A stretch of 61,192 nucleotides of DNA from Acytostelium subglobosum LB1 (GCF_000787575.1 NW_012236532.1:1282070-1343261); one strand, 5' to 3'; shown: positions 44,020-56,720, numbered from the stretch's first letter. The notes: a model not told the origin generated them from the sequence alone. Translations and numbers: made by a program.

Positions 44020-46040
44020 ATGGATACAAACACAGATATCAGTGGCAGTGTAGGTGCAGTTGGCATTGTCATAACCCACTCAGAGGTACGTACTCAATCT
44101 TTAAGATTCAATTGAATCAATCAGTCACAGTTAGTCAGTCAGTTGGTATCTAACCTTTTACTTTTCAATTAGCCAAACGACATATATACAGTGTTGAACA
44201 ACAATAGCAATAGCAATAATAATAATACATCACATGAAAATGAAGCCTCTCTGCGTTTACGACCTGCTGCCGACAATCACAACAACAACAACAACAACAC
44301 CGCCTTATCGAATGTCACCCCACCACCATCACCCGATGTCTCACAAAATAACCTTCCTGTTTCAGAGAGTCTGGCATCGATTGAGTTAGAAAAGAGTTCT
44401 CTTGACTCTAGAACTCCAGATGAATCAGATGACGACGACTCTGATGATGACAGCGACAATGACAACGTTCCAGATGGGGCAAACATGCCAGGTGATGAGG
44501 AGGATGGCACCGCAATGAAACAGATCTCAGCTGGTGACATGACCACTGTCATGGGTCCCAAGGGCAAGAAGATCAGGAGGAGATTGACAATCAGTCTATG
44601 GCAACATTCCAAGGAGAGCTCCATCGAGTACGTAAAGGTGTCATTCATTGTGTTGATCAGCACATTCATTGGAGCGTTTGTCCTGTGGATGTTCTCCCTG
44701 CCCCACTACGTCATCAGGAACAACGGCACCACCAATTACTTCAACCAGCAGGCCATCGCCATCCTCAACTCTACATTCTTCATAAGCGGTCTCGCCCTGT
44801 TCACTGCAATTCAGTTCATCTCTGTCTACGGCATCAAGAGAGCTATCGAGACCAAGTTCTACTTTTGGGTGGTACTGTGCATTGCCGCTGACCTCATCGT
44901 ACCATGGGGTATGTTAACTGGTGAGGTCCGCTACTGGTACTGGTTGGGTGATGTTCTATTGCTCATTGCCACATACTGTGGTCTCAGCTTTGTTATGGGC
45001 TACGTTGGCCGAAGTTTCAAGACCTTCCGTCAGAAACTTAACAATGGACTTGCCTTCCTCGGTACCGAGGTGTTGGTGTCTGCCACTGCACTTCTCTACG
45101 GAATGTTCTTCATCCAAGGTATGTACTGTATATTCTAGTCATATCAACAAAAGATTCATCTCTAACATCTTTCAATCATATCAGTTTACACCAATTTCTC
45201 AGATATGATGAAGGTCACTTGGCGTCTGCTCGTCCATCCAGTCTACTTTGAGGTAAGTGCAAATGATCAGTTCACAATCTTTATCATTTAATCTAACATC
45301 CTCTATATATCTCTTAGATATTCATGATGATTCCAGTCAGACTGTTGGTCACCAAACAGATGGAGAAGAAGGGTCAATCAGTGATGCACAGTTTGGCCGT
45401 CGTCCATGCTCAGGCGCACATCTCCACACTTGGACGTTTGATGATTTCCACGATCGGAGACATCAACTTCACCATTGGATCTGTGTTCCTCCTAAACTTT
45501 GGAAAGCTAGTGGTGCGTTCCTCAGTTCAGGTCCGAGACAAGTATGCCTCCAAGCTTCTTGAGAAGCTTTTGGGCTCAGAGCATGTCGAGTCCAAGAAGT
45601 TTGTTCGTGCTGCCGGACTGTTCACCGAGATGATCATGGAGAATGCTTCAATTCCAACGTCTGCTTTCATGATGTGGTTGTTTGTAAACTCCAGAGCGTT
45701 GTTCTTCTTGCCCTATCCATCTGGCGAATCATTCACTATGGAGGCCGCACTCATCAATGTTGCCATCCAGATTCTTATCGCCATCCCTTTCGATATCGTC
45801 ACACTGGTGATCAACGAGCGTTACTTTGGTTTGCCCTTGGAGCGTGCCTGGAGGAAGATGCAAGGCAAGTGGTTGCCATTCTTTGGCTTCCTCATCTATG
45901 GTTTGGTTACCATGGGTCTTGTTGGTGTCCTATACATGGCAGCCAGAGTGCCACGATTCATTACCTGCGGAAGTCAAGATGTATGCTCATGCATGTTCAT
46001 ATCCAACTGCGACAAATGGGTTGCTGAGAACCTATCTTAA
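44020..46040 (+). CDS. Multi-pass membrane protein, tandem paralogue B
   Basis: Four exons: 44020..44085, 44173..45118, 45185..45252, 45318..46040; all phases agree, about 600 residues. The first ~180 residues are Asn/Ser/Asp-rich and disordered. About ten membrane segments follow, with conserved polar turns shared with paralogue A: GTxNYF, FYGIKRAIETKF-like, VPWGM, YWYWLGDVLLL, NNGLAFLGTEVLVSATALLYGMF, then IPVRLLVTKQMEKKG, FTEMIMENASIPTSAF, PFDIVTLVINERYFG, GKWLPFFGFLIYG. The C-terminus has a Cys cluster (CGSQDVCSCMFISNC). I do not recognise a named family; a dictyostelid-restricted transporter or scaffold is possible. Head-to-tail arrangement with paralogue A indicates tandem duplication. 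Confidence 0.88.
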
Positions 46041-46209
46041 GTGAGATGGCTATCTTCAACTACCTCCCCCTACCTCCCCCTCCTTCTCCTCCTCCTCCTC
46101 TTCCTCCTACATTTTTTTACCAACAGTGTCCAAATACACTGTACCCTCCAACAGTCCTAATAAACCTATTTAAACAGCAGATGATCGTGATGTCAAAGAC
46201 ACTACTAAT

Positions 46210-48023
46210 TTATTTATTGATTCGTTGTAAGTAGTCTACCAAACTATTTCTCTCTTGTGCAATCTTGTGTAGCTTATCCAGCAGTTGTGCCTCCATGTCT
46301 TTGAGTTGGTTGAGTCGATTATTTGTCGTTTCCATATCGGTCAATGTCAGCTTGCTTACATCAGAGTAAAGAGGCGTATAAACAAACTGGAGCCGTGATA
46401 TTGTTGTTACATTGGGATTGGTTTTGGCATTATCCTTGGTTTGTTGTTGTTGTTGTTGTTTCTTCTTCTTGTCCACTGCTGCTGCTGATGTCGTTGTTGT
46501 TGTAGTTGTGGATGTTGTTGGTGCTTTTTGTTGATTCGTTGTTCTCTTGCGTCCTATATTTACACTGATAATACTACTACTACTACTACTACTACTGCTA
46601 CTACTATCATCATCCAAGACCACATTTATCTGGTTCTTTGGTGTGACTTGTTCGTCATCATCTTCATCATCCTCGTTGATAATTACATCTCTGTCCTCAC
46701 CACTCGCCTCCACTTTGCTCCTCTTTCGTTTGTCTTGTGGTGATGTATCGATATTATATACAGGTGAGGTTGACCTAGAGTCAATTCTTGGTTCTTCCAG
46801 TGTAGTGCCATCATTCTCTTTGTTTTTTGCTCCTCTTCGCTTGGTTGTTGTTGGTGTGGAAGTGGATTTCTTTGTGACTGGTGCCTGCCCCAGAGGAGGT
46901 GATTCGATTGGTGTTGTCGACTCAATGTCCACATCATTGTTGTCCACTGCAAGACTGCCATTGGCTCGCACTCCTCGTCTACTCCTACTGTTGACACTGC
47001 CACTTGCAGGGCCGTCAATCTTCTGGATGGTCTCACCACCCTTGGCGTTCAACACATGTGATTCAATCGCGCCACGAAACAGTTGTTTGGAGAATAAAGT
47101 TATTGTCCTCGTGGTTTCAAAGTCCTTTTCGTATTGTGTGTAGTCTATTCAATAGATGATGATCAATTAGAATAACTGGTTGAAGGTAACTTGTACTTCA
47201 CGAATACATACTCTCCTCTTTTGTCTTTTTGGTGGATCGTTGTTGGGTACTGGCAGCGGCAAGAGCAGCAGCCGGTGTAATCTGTTTCCTCTTTTGTCCA
47301 CCAGGGCCATCCAATAGCAATGAGTTCTTTAGCATGTTGCCCAATGTCACATTGGATGGATCGATCGACTCCATGATCATCTCATTGAACGAAGCTGAAG
47401 CTGATGGTTTGTCATCACGTTTGAAGAATGTCCTGTTGGTGGTAGCCAGTCAGCGCCAGACAGTCGGTTAGATTAGATGTAGCAATATATGATCACCACT
47501 GCCTGACACTGTTACTCACTTTTCAAAGTCAATGAGGTACTTGAGATAGACTTGTTTGACTGAGCCAGAGATGTTGAACTGTGCACCAAAGTCATTCCAG
47601 TCACTTGTCGATATTTCATTGTATCCACCCATGTCAACGACACTATTGTACAGGGCAAACAATCTGATTAGTTTGCCTTTTTGCTGAGGTCTCTTTGTAG
47701 TGTTCATGAAGGATCTAGATTGGGAAAGTCAACAATATATGTTAGTCTCTAACATGCTATGTATTGTACATGTATGTATGTGTAACATACCCATTTGCAA
47801 TGTAGAAATCATTGAGTTGTTTGAAGAACAATCTTTCTTCCTCATCACTGGCTGAGTCTGTTGTTGTAGGAGTTGTTGGCGTTATGCCAGTAACGGTATC
47901 AATGATTGGTGTAGATATATCTCCTGTTGTTGCAGTCGCAGTTGTTGCTGTTGTGTCATCAACATCTGTCCGCTCATTGTCTATTTGCATCATGTCAGTT
48001 GTTTTGTTTGTTTTGTCATCCAT
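46210..48023 (-). CDS. ARID/BRIGHT-domain DNA-binding protein
   Basis: Four exons: 48023..47791, 47714..47520, 47432..47212, 47144..46210; about 527 residues. The ARID domain spans about residues 65-145 (LFFKQLNDFYIANG, KGKLIRLFALYNSVVDMGGY, WNDFGAQFNI, VYLKYLIDFEKTFF). A helical middle segment (QYEKDFETTRTITLFSKQLFRG) is followed by a long disordered, Ser/Thr/Lys-rich region with a Ser tract and a Gln tract, and a C-terminal leucine-rich coiled coil (MEAQLLDKLHKIAQERNSLV). ARID proteins bind AT-rich DNA, often within chromatin remodellers; no other remodeller domain is visible here. Divergent from the AAA gene with 208 bp between starts. Confidence 0.9.
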
Positions 48024-48231
48024 GTATTATTATTATGTATATCTCTGTACAACTATAATGCAATAAGAAGGGTGTTCAACAAAAACGGTTAACCAGTGTT
48101 ATCAAAAAATGGAGGGAGTTTGAATCGAACGACTCAGGACCTCTCATTCAAATTAACACCTTTTGTCAAAATAAGGGGGATTGGTTCGGTGTGAAACAAG
48201 TACACCCACACATATCATTATCATCCTAACA
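48024..48231. promoter_or_regulatory. Divergent promoter region, ARID protein / AAA ATPase
   Basis: A 208-bp gap shared by two divergent genes. Near 48110-48165 a stretch on the minus strand has a tRNA-like TTCGATTC box but no matching stems (see rejected items). No other feature is seen. Confidence 0.4.
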
Positions 48232-50089
48232 ATGTCCACTAAACATGTAGATGATAATGACAGAGGATTGCTCAATGATGACACCAGACAACATGTCGGA
48301 GGACTAGACAGACAATGCATTGCCATCATAGAGGCTTTGTCATACTATGTTGCCACTTCATTTAAAGGCAACCAACAACAACAACAACAGTCTAGCTGTA
48401 TTGAGGACTTGTTGTGTCCACTTGGAACACCTCGTCCCGTCCATCTTTTGCTTTCTGGAAGGTCAGGACTTGGCAAGTCGTTATTGATACAAACCATACT
48501 TGGTCAATTCAAAGCTCGACAGATATTAGACTTTGTAATTGTCAACTCATCACATTGTTATAAAGAGAGTATGTAGATTTGTTGTTGTCAATGATGATGA
48601 TGATGACACATCCAGGATTCCTCTAACACTCAAACCCTAGATGACGGTGACACTGAGCGATACCTATCATCGATTATACTAGGAAGACGTCGCTCTCACT
48701 TTGATAAACCATTCGTTCTTGTATTCGAAGAGGTGGACTCAATCTCTGTTAGACGACAATCTTCAGGCCTTTATGGACGTATGTAAACAACTGCTGATTC
48801 TACTGCTGCTACTGCTGCTGTAGATGATATGATGATCTGACACTTAATGGTTGTATGCATTAGAGATTGAACAAAGAGTATCCTCTCATTTGTTGGACCT
48901 TCTTAGACAAAACAGTCACGCTGAGCATCCAATCTTTATCGTTGGTGTCACCAGTAGAATAGATACACTGGACGACGACTTCTTCCAATGTGGGCACTTT
49001 GATTCTGTGATCAACCTACCCATCCCTTTGCCCATCGATCGACAACACATTTTGGCAGTGATGATCAAGCGATACGCCAACTACTCTACGAACATGGATC
49101 ATTATGATCAACTCATTGTTGACCTGGCCAGTTGCACACATGGCTATGTTGGCGCTGACCTGCAGAATCTATGCAATGAGGCAGCCACTCTGGCTATAAC
49201 AGGCTCAGACTCTTGTCAATTGTCCACATCCATTGTTACAATTGATCACTTTAGACGAACGTTTGCTTCAATCAAACCATCGATTCTCAAAGAGTTCAAG
49301 TTCACCTTTGAGCGCATTGGATTCCAGGACATTGGTGGATTGGATGATATCGTGGCCAAGATAAGGACAACCGTACTACTTCCTATTATGAATCCAGAAC
49401 CACTGATACGCATTGGAGCAGCGCCACCGTCTGGTATACTGCTCTTTGGTCCACCTGGAAATGGAAAGTCACTGATAGCACGTGCTATCGCATCTAGCTC
49501 ACCAAACGTCAACTTTATATCCATTCAATCGACGGATATCATCAGTCCAGTGGTTGGTGAAAGTGAGAAGAATCTCACTCGACTGTTCCGTGTTGTTCGA
49601 GAGAGTGCACCATGCGTACTCTTCCTTGACCAGGTTGAGGTATTGGCCAAGAAGCGTGGCTACGATACAAGTTCAGAACAATCTGCCGATAGATTGTTGT
49701 CTTGTCTACTGATTGAAATGGATGGATTTGCTGGATCATCGACCAATGGTGGTGGTGCCAGCTCGATTATATTGGCAGCAACAACAAGACTTGACATGCT
49801 GGACCCAACAATCCTACGTCCAGGTCGGTTTGACTACCATCTAGAGGTTCCACTGCCGAATGACACTGGTCGTATTGATATCCTTGGCAAGTTAACCAAA
49901 CAGATGCCATTGTCCTCCGATGTTGACCTGGTTCAATTGTCGAGCTTGACCAGTGGACTGTGTGGTGCAGATCTCAACAACCTATGCAAAGAGGCAGCAC
50001 TCATAGCCCTAAGACACAACATCAATAGCAAAGACATAACAATGAGTAATTTCTTGGAGGCTTTGCGCGCCACCCGACAACAGGGTTGA
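48232..50089 (+). CDS. Tandem AAA ATPase, AFG2/SPATA5L1-like
   Basis: Three exons: 48232..48568, 48641..48778, 48864..50089; about 566 residues. Two AAA modules: D1 with Walker A GRSGLGKS (about 76-83) and Walker B-like VLVFEE (138-143); D2 with Walker A GPPGNGKS (354-361), Walker B-like VLFLDQ (410-415), sensor-1 region ILAATTRLD and the RPGRFD finger. There is no long N-terminal Cdc48 N-domain, so it is shorter than Cdc48/p97 and fits the AFG2B/SPATA5L1 branch, which works in 60S ribosome maturation (release of RLP24-type factors). Notably D2 Walker B ends in Gln415 instead of Glu, and D1 has Glu-Glu instead of Asp-Glu. The E-to-Q change normally traps ATP, so D2 may bind but not hydrolyse it. 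Confidence 0.85.
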
Positions 50090-50282
50090 ATTAAAGTGTG
50101 TGAGGGAAGTTCAATGTTTTTAATATTTAATTTTAATTAATTTCTAATTTTTCAGACTTTAGAGTTCAAGTGAAAACGCAATCATATTCAATTCCTCTCT
50201 GATTCTTTATTAATAACCTATCTCTTCTCTCTCTCTCTATTATTATTATTATCCTCTTGACACTACAGTTTAAACTTCACAA

Positions 50283-53200
50283 ATGAAGAGTTAGTATCTT
50301 TATAATATAGCATCGGTACTGGAAGTTCAGTGGTTTGACTCACGTGACTAACTTTGAATGTCATTGCTACAGATAACTACAGTGACGATGAGAGCGACAG
50401 AGTTGAAGAGGACACTCATGACCATGCATCACCAGAAACAACAACAACAACTACTACTACAACAACAACAGCGGATGATGTAGTGGAGCAGAGGCAATCA
50501 AAGAAACGTTCAAATGACGATATCAACAACAACTACAATGAGGAGAATGGCGAGGCAGAAGACATCGTTGAGAAGGATGCTGATTTCGTAGACTCTAGTG
50601 AAGAGGACGAAGATGGTGAGGATGAATACCAATATGATGACTTTGTCGTGGGTAACTCTGGCGACGAGGGTGATGATGACATCCAGGATGACGATGACAA
50701 GAGCGATGAAGAGGAGGACCCTGAGGAGGCCGCCAAGCGTAGAGAAGCAAGACGTATCCGTAGAGAAGAGAAGAGACGTCTTCATGCCATGAAGAAGAGC
50801 AAGAAGAACAGACTTCACAGACTGAAGAAACTAAAGTCTAATGGTGATGGTAAGTGTTGGTGATTTCTGGATGTGATATCATATCTTTCTCTCTTTCTAA
50901 CTCAATACCTTTTTAAAAACACAGACATAGAGGAGAAATCACCAAGTCACGAGGGACATATTGACGATGACATTGAACAGGATCGAGCTATGATCTTTGA
51001 CGAGTCAGAGGATGATTTTGTCGTCGACGCCAATGATCGTCCCATCCGACGAAAGTCTGGACGTGGTACACCTTCCAAGAGCTATGGAGGAATCTTTGGT
51101 GATGACGATGAGGAGATGCTCGTCGATGACAAACCCAAGGATACTCTCTCGCTTATTAGGGAGCAGTACGAGCCCTCTTTGTTGGAGGAGAAGCACTTCA
51201 CCGACGCCGATGAGGAGATCAGAAAGAAGAACGTACCCGAGAGGATGCAGCTTAGGAAGTGTACCCAGTTCCTTAGCGACAGACAGACCTATGAGGAGGC
51301 AGAATGGATCTACGACATGTCATTTGATATCAAGGAGAGCAAGGACTCAATGATGATCGAGACTATTGCAACCATTCTCAAGTTCTTCCAACGCGAGATG
51401 CTAGAGGTACCTTTTGTCTATGCCTACAGGAAGGACGTCTTTGAGCCCCAGTTCAGACTTCAGGATCTGTGGACAATATACGACTTGGACGAGAAGTGGG
51501 CACATCTGATAGCATCAAAGAAATCATTGGAGCAGTTCATCACGGCCAATCCAAACCTCGAACAATATCAACAGACGCTGCGCGAATGCAAGTTGGAGGA
51601 GGGAATAACCGATCTCTATGACCTCTTCCAGATGATCAATGGTCCCGACTTCAAAGCACAACAACAACGTTCAGATGACCAACCAAAGCCAAAGCGTGCA
51701 ATCAAGAGGGATCTCTACACGATCTATACCAAGGACGGACTGGGCAAGTTTCTTCCGCACTACGGTATCACTCCACAAGAGTTTGGCATCAACCTGATGG
51801 ACAACTACATGACGAGAATCCCAACCGATCACTCTGAAGACCCGTCTACCACTGCGCTCAAGTACATCTGTATTGAGGCTGACGATATGGGAGAAGTGCT
51901 CCGTGCCACTCGTTATCTTATGGCACATGACATTGGATTCGACCCAAACGTACGACAGTCCATCAGAGGCATCTATAGAAGGTACGCCTTTATCACCACG
52001 ACGCCAACCAGTGTCGGCCAGAAGGAGATCGATGCATTCCATCCATACATCACTGTCAAGTCCATCCACGAGAAGCCCTGTCACATGTTTGATGACACCC
52101 AGTTCCTCCTTATTCTCAAGGCAGAGCGCGAGGGATTCATCAAGGCCAAGGTTGGTGTGCCCGAGCATGTTCACAACAACGTTATCCTGCCAGAGATGGA
52201 GGGTCTCTTCCTAAGCGATGGCACCAGCGCCATTGCACAGCAGTGGAACGCAGAAAGAAAGATGGTCCTCAGAGAGTCGTTGACAGGGTTCTTGTATCCC
52301 GTGTTTGAAAAGGAGCTCAGAAACAAGCTACTCACAGAGGCAAGCAACCGCGTGGCCTTTGAATGCGCAAGAAGGCTTGAGGAGAAGCTACGTGTTGCCC
52401 CCTGGCAACCCAACCAAGACGAAGATGAGGACGACGACTATGACTATGGAAAGAAACGACTGTTCCACGTCATGTCCTTCTGCAACGGCAGCGAGAAGAT
52501 ACCTACAATGTGCGCCGTGCTCGACTCTGAGTCTGAGATTGTGACACACTCAAAGATGGACTTCCTCTGTGATCGGGTTGGCGAAACCACCATCAAGGAC
52601 AAGAAACAGGACGATGTCTCAAGGCTGACTGACCTGATGAGCGAATACCAACCAAGATTGATTCTGGTGTCAGCAACCGAGATGGTATCCAAACGTCTTC
52701 TGGACGAGATTCGCGAACTAGTTGGCCGTCTATCAAACGATGGTACACTCAAACGTATGCCAGCCATCCAATTTGCCAATCCAGAGATCGGTCTATCCGA
52801 ACAGAACTCTGCAAGATATGCCGATGAGTTCAAAGAGTACCCACCAGTGTTGAAGCATGCCATTGCTATCGCCAGATGTGCTCTGGACCCCATGACAGAG
52901 TACTCCAATCTTTGCACAGACAGCAATGAGATCCTGTATCTGAAGCTGCATCCCCTTCAAGATATGATTGGCAAAGACTATCTCCTGAAGCTCCTTCACC
53001 GATGCTTTGTCAATGTGGTCAACGCCGTTGGTGTGGATATCAACAGGATGATCCGACACAAGTTCACCTCGTCTCCACTGCAGTTCGTCTCTGGCCTTGG
53101 TTCAAGGAAAGCTCAAGCTCTACTGAATGCATCGATGGCGGTCATCAAGAGAGGAAAGACAATGTCTTCTCGACAGGCGATTGAAAAGATCTTTAGCAAC

Positions 53201-55111
53201 CAGGACATTGTATATAGGAATTGTATAGGCTTCATCCAGATCAGAGAGAAGTATTTCGGTGACGAAGACATGAACCCTCTGGATGATACCAGAGTGCATC
53301 CGGAGGACTATCTTAGTGCTTACAAGATTGCTGCCGATGCACTGGACAAGACCGTCGACCAGGACTTCTTCCGAGAAGATACTCTCATCTTTGGTTATGT
53401 CCGTGACGTCATGAGGAAGCCCAAGAAGCTCGAGTCTATCGATCTGGATGCCTTTGCCGACCTTCTCGAGAGTCGTCAGAACACTCAAAAGAAGAAGTTG
53501 CTCTATGCCATCAAGAGTGAACTGACCTCCCCGTTTGCCGACATTCGCACGCCATACCTTCCACCATCACAAGCTCAGATCTTCTCTTGGCTGACCGGTG
53601 AGACTGACCAGACACTTCGAGTGGGAACTATGGTATCCGTTACCACGTTTAGGAACGACGTCATTATGGGTGTCAGAGTACGTTTGGACAATGGTCTTGA
53701 GGGCACTATTCCCCCAGAGTATATTAGCGAAAGCAATGATGTCAAGTCGATGCCACGTGGAGTCACGCTCAACTGTCGGGTCGTTTCAGTGGAGAAGGAT
53801 AGGTTCCATGTCACACTCAGCAACAAACAGTCTGACATGCAGAACTCCAAGTGGGAGGACATAATCTTCAACGAGCTGAAACACGGCGGACAGAACCCAT
53901 ACCTCGTACTGGACGATTCACACAGCCGCCAGCAACAATCATTGGTGGCAGAGAAGAAGCGTCAGTCTGTGCCCGCTCGTGCAAAGAAGGTGAAGAGAGT
54001 GGTCGTCCATCCATTGTGGCACTCGTTCACTTGTGCCGAAGCTGAGAGCCATCTCAAGGACAAGCCCGTTGGTGAGGCAATCCTTCGTCCAAGCAGTCGT
54101 GGTTTTGATCACATAACTGTTACATTCAAGTTCTGGGACAACATCATTATACATCACGATATCAAGGAGAAGGACAAGCCAAATCCAGTCAGCTTGGGCA
54201 AATCATTCTACATTGGTGATACCAGATACGACAGTTTGGATGAGATCCTGAGCAGACACGTTGAGTATCTTATCAACAACCTCAACAATGTGCAGAGTCA
54301 CAAGTACTGGAGGAGCGGTACCCAGCAACAGATCGATGATCAGATCAAGAGGGACAAGCAGAGATATCCCAAGTCAATACCCTATGCATTCGGTATCAAC
54401 CAAACGCATCCTGGCTACTTGATCCTCTACCACGTACCAAATACCAATCCCCGACACGAGCACATCTTGATCAAGGACGATGGATATGAAATGAGGAAGA
54501 AGACATTTGCCACAATTGACGAGTTAATCAAGTACTTCAAGCAAAACTACTCCCAGATACTCTCACAGAGTGCCAGACCCTCGGGCTCCACAACGACAAC
54601 ATCCTCCTCAAATCAATCCAGTAGAATGCTGCCATCCAACAAGCCAGATTTGCAACAACAACATCAGCAACATCAACAATATCAGCCACAGCAGCAGTAC
54701 CATTCACAACAACAACAACAACATACGAGACCTCAGTACTCCACCAACTATCAACCACAGCATCAACCTCCTCCAATGGTGCACTCTAATCAACCTTATA
54801 TCCAACAGCAGCAGCAAATACCAGCACGTTCTCAATACCCACAACAACAACACTACCAGCAACCAATGCAGCAGCAGCAACAGCCACAGTCCTATAATCA
54901 ACAACAAACTTGGAGAGGACCTCAGCAGGCCCAACCACAGGGAATGTATCAACCTCCACCACAGAGTCAATACATGAATCCTTACAGTCAGCCCTTTGAT
55001 CAGTACAACCCACAACAAGGTTATCCTCCTCCTACTCAACACCAACCACCCATTGGCGTTCCCTTTGGCCAACAACAACCGCATCACCACCAACAACAAG
55101 AGTGGGAATAA
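50283..55111 (+). CDS. supt6h: Transcription elongation factor Spt6
   Basis: Three exons: 50283..50289 (only ATG AAG A), 50373..50849 and 50925..55111; about 1556 residues. The 7-base first exon with an 83-bp intron (GTTAGT..ACAG) gives MKNNYSDDESD, typical of Spt6. The N-terminus is very acidic. The core follows the Spt6 order: helical Tex-like region, YqgF-like domain (MCAVLDSESEI), HhH segment (QFVSGLGSRKAQALL), S1 domain (about 53630-53830) and tandem SH2 (SFTCAEAESHLKDKPVGEAILRPSSRG with the phosphate-binding Arg). The ~170-residue C-terminal tail is Gln/Pro-rich and disordered. Spt6 is a histone chaperone travelling with RNA polymerase II and binding its phosphorylated linker. The plus-strand gene lies 193 bp after the AAA gene. 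Confidence 0.96.
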
Positions 55112-55236
55112 TAAACACTCAAGTATTCAATCAATCAATGTGTTTGTTTGTGTGTGTATTTTGTATGTGTGTGTGTTTATTGGTCTATAAGAGATGAGAA
55201 ATGTCATCTGGTACGATAATAATAATCAATCACATA

Positions 55237-55267
<31 letters not shown>

Positions 55268-55277
55268 TATTTTCCAA

Positions 55278-56720
55278 ATGGGCAATAGATTAAGCCAACT
55301 TGCTAGAGATAGGATATATTTGTGCAAAAGATCAAATGATAGAAGTGATCTAAACCTCTCATCATGTGGATTAAACCGAGTACCTCGTCGGATACAAAGG
55401 TTTAGAAGAACTTTGACCAAGTTGAACGTAGGAAAGAACTTCCTTAGTGAGTTCAACAAATATATCGAAAGGTTCTACGTTTTGGAGACTCTGATTGCCG
55501 ATTCAAATGAACTTAAGATCATATGGCCAGGTCTTTCCCAACTTCAATATCTCAAACATCTGGATGTATCAAATAATCTACTCACAATGGCACCTTCCTA
55601 CTTAAACTCTCTGATACATCTCAATATTTCCTACAACTCTATCCAATCATTTCCAAATGGCATCCAACTTCCTGTCCTAGAGGAACTCCTCTATTCGCAC
55701 AATCGAGTCTCCCTCTTCCCTACACCAATCTTGGAACTATCACATCTTCATATGTTGGATATGAGTGGAAACCAATTGGCATATATACCTGATGAGATTA
55801 GTCAACTAGCCGGAACTTTACGGCATTTGGATATCTCAGATAATCAATTCACTTCATTCCCCCCATCTGTTGCCACCCTGATTGGACTTCGTTCTTTGCG
55901 ACTAGCAGGCAATAATCTTGGAACTCTATCTCCATCTTTTACTAGCCTCGTTGCCCTGGAAATTTTGGACCTTCACCAATGTTCATTGATTTCCTTTGAT
56001 TTCGACCTGGGCAACTTAGAGAACCTGACCGAGTTGTCTCTTTCAGAGAACAGACTGTTGGAACTCAGTATAACTACTTCCAACAGCCTAGGACTTTTAA
56101 AGAAGATGAAGAACCTAGATCTCAGCTCGAACCAGCTTACAACTATCCCCAAACAAGTTGGATGGCTCACCAATCTCCGTCGACTTAACTTGAGTCAAAA
56201 CCAGTTGACCAGAGTCCCTGGTGAACTGTCTCTCCTCAATCCCTCAATCGATATTATCCTGGTACCAAACCCTCTAGAGTACCCTTTCTGTGAGTGGATC
56301 AAGGATGGAATGCCCCTCTTCCTCCAGAGCATTAGACCAATGATGAAGTGTTATGGCCCGAACTGCTATGTTAGTGGTCTGGAGAAATCATTGAGCGCCA
56401 ACGCACCCAATCAATTCTTTATTCATTCAATTGATTATGCAGGAGTTCCCAGAGTCAGTGGAGGTGATATCTTTGATGTAAAGATGATTCTGGACGGTTC
56501 AGAGTCACCGGATCTAAGTGGAGCAAACACCAACTCTTCAAGAGCCTCCACCTCCTTCTACAAGGACATTGTCTGCATTGTTAAAGACAACTTTAAGGCT
56601 CAAAAGACAGCCACCTACTCAGTCTTTTTTAATTCCCCCCAGACTGGTTCCTATGCGATACATATATCATCTGATGGATGCCCTATTACAGGATCTCCAT
56701 TTTCTCTCGAATTAGTTTAA
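55278..56720 (+). CDS. Leucine-rich repeat protein with a C-terminal filamin repeat
   Basis: Single exon. I choose the ATG at 55278 (MGNRLSQLAR), because MGNxxS is a strong N-myristoylation signal and the 28 upstream codons from 55194 are an Asn repeat (AATAATAAT) likely to be leader. About 480 residues. After a short basic segment come about 12 LRRs of the LxxLxLxxNxLxxxP type (about residues 30-340), a capping region (YPFCEWIKDGMPLF), and an Ig-like filamin repeat (about 385-480) ending in the diagnostic GSYAIHISSDGCPITGSPFSLEL. LRR-filamin combinations suit membrane-attached scaffolds that link signalling to actin; this role is inferred. Confidence 0.85.
   Translation: MGNRLSQLARDRIYLCKRSNDRSDLNLSSCGLNRVPRRIQRFRRTLTKLNVGKNFLSEFNKYIERFYVLETLIADSNELKIIWPGLSQLQYLKHLDVSNNLLTMAPSYLNSLIHLNISYNSIQSFPNGIQLPVLEELLYSHNRVSLFPTPILELSHLHMLDMSGNQLAYIPDEISQLAGTLRHLDISDNQFTSFPPSVATLIGLRSLRLAGNNLGTLSPSFTSLVALEILDLHQCSLISFDFDLGNLENLTELSLSENRLLELSITTSNSLGLLKKMKNLDLSSNQLTTIPKQVGWLTNLRRLNLSQNQLTRVPGELSLLNPSIDIILVPNPLEYPFCEWIKDGMPLFLQSIRPMMKCYGPNCYVSGLEKSLSANAPNQFFIHSIDYAGVPRVSGGDIFDVKMILDGSESPDLSGANTNSSRASTSFYKDIVCIVKDNFKAQKTATYSVFFNSPQTGSYAIHISSDGCPITGSPFSLELV

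Noticed and set aside
46528-47143. Plus-strand frames opposite the ARID gene
   Set aside because: Shadows of its Ser, Thr and Gln tracts (poly-Leu and poly-Thr translations).
48110-48165. tRNA-like stretch on the minus strand with a TTCGATTC box
   Set aside because: The five bases before and the five after the TTCGATT loop do not pair, and no acceptor-stem partner for CTCCCTCCA exists upstream; at most a tRNA remnant.
54537-55099. Frames on both strands over the Spt6 tail
   Set aside because: They mirror CAA/CAG repeats coding for the Gln/Pro-rich tail; no independent gene features.
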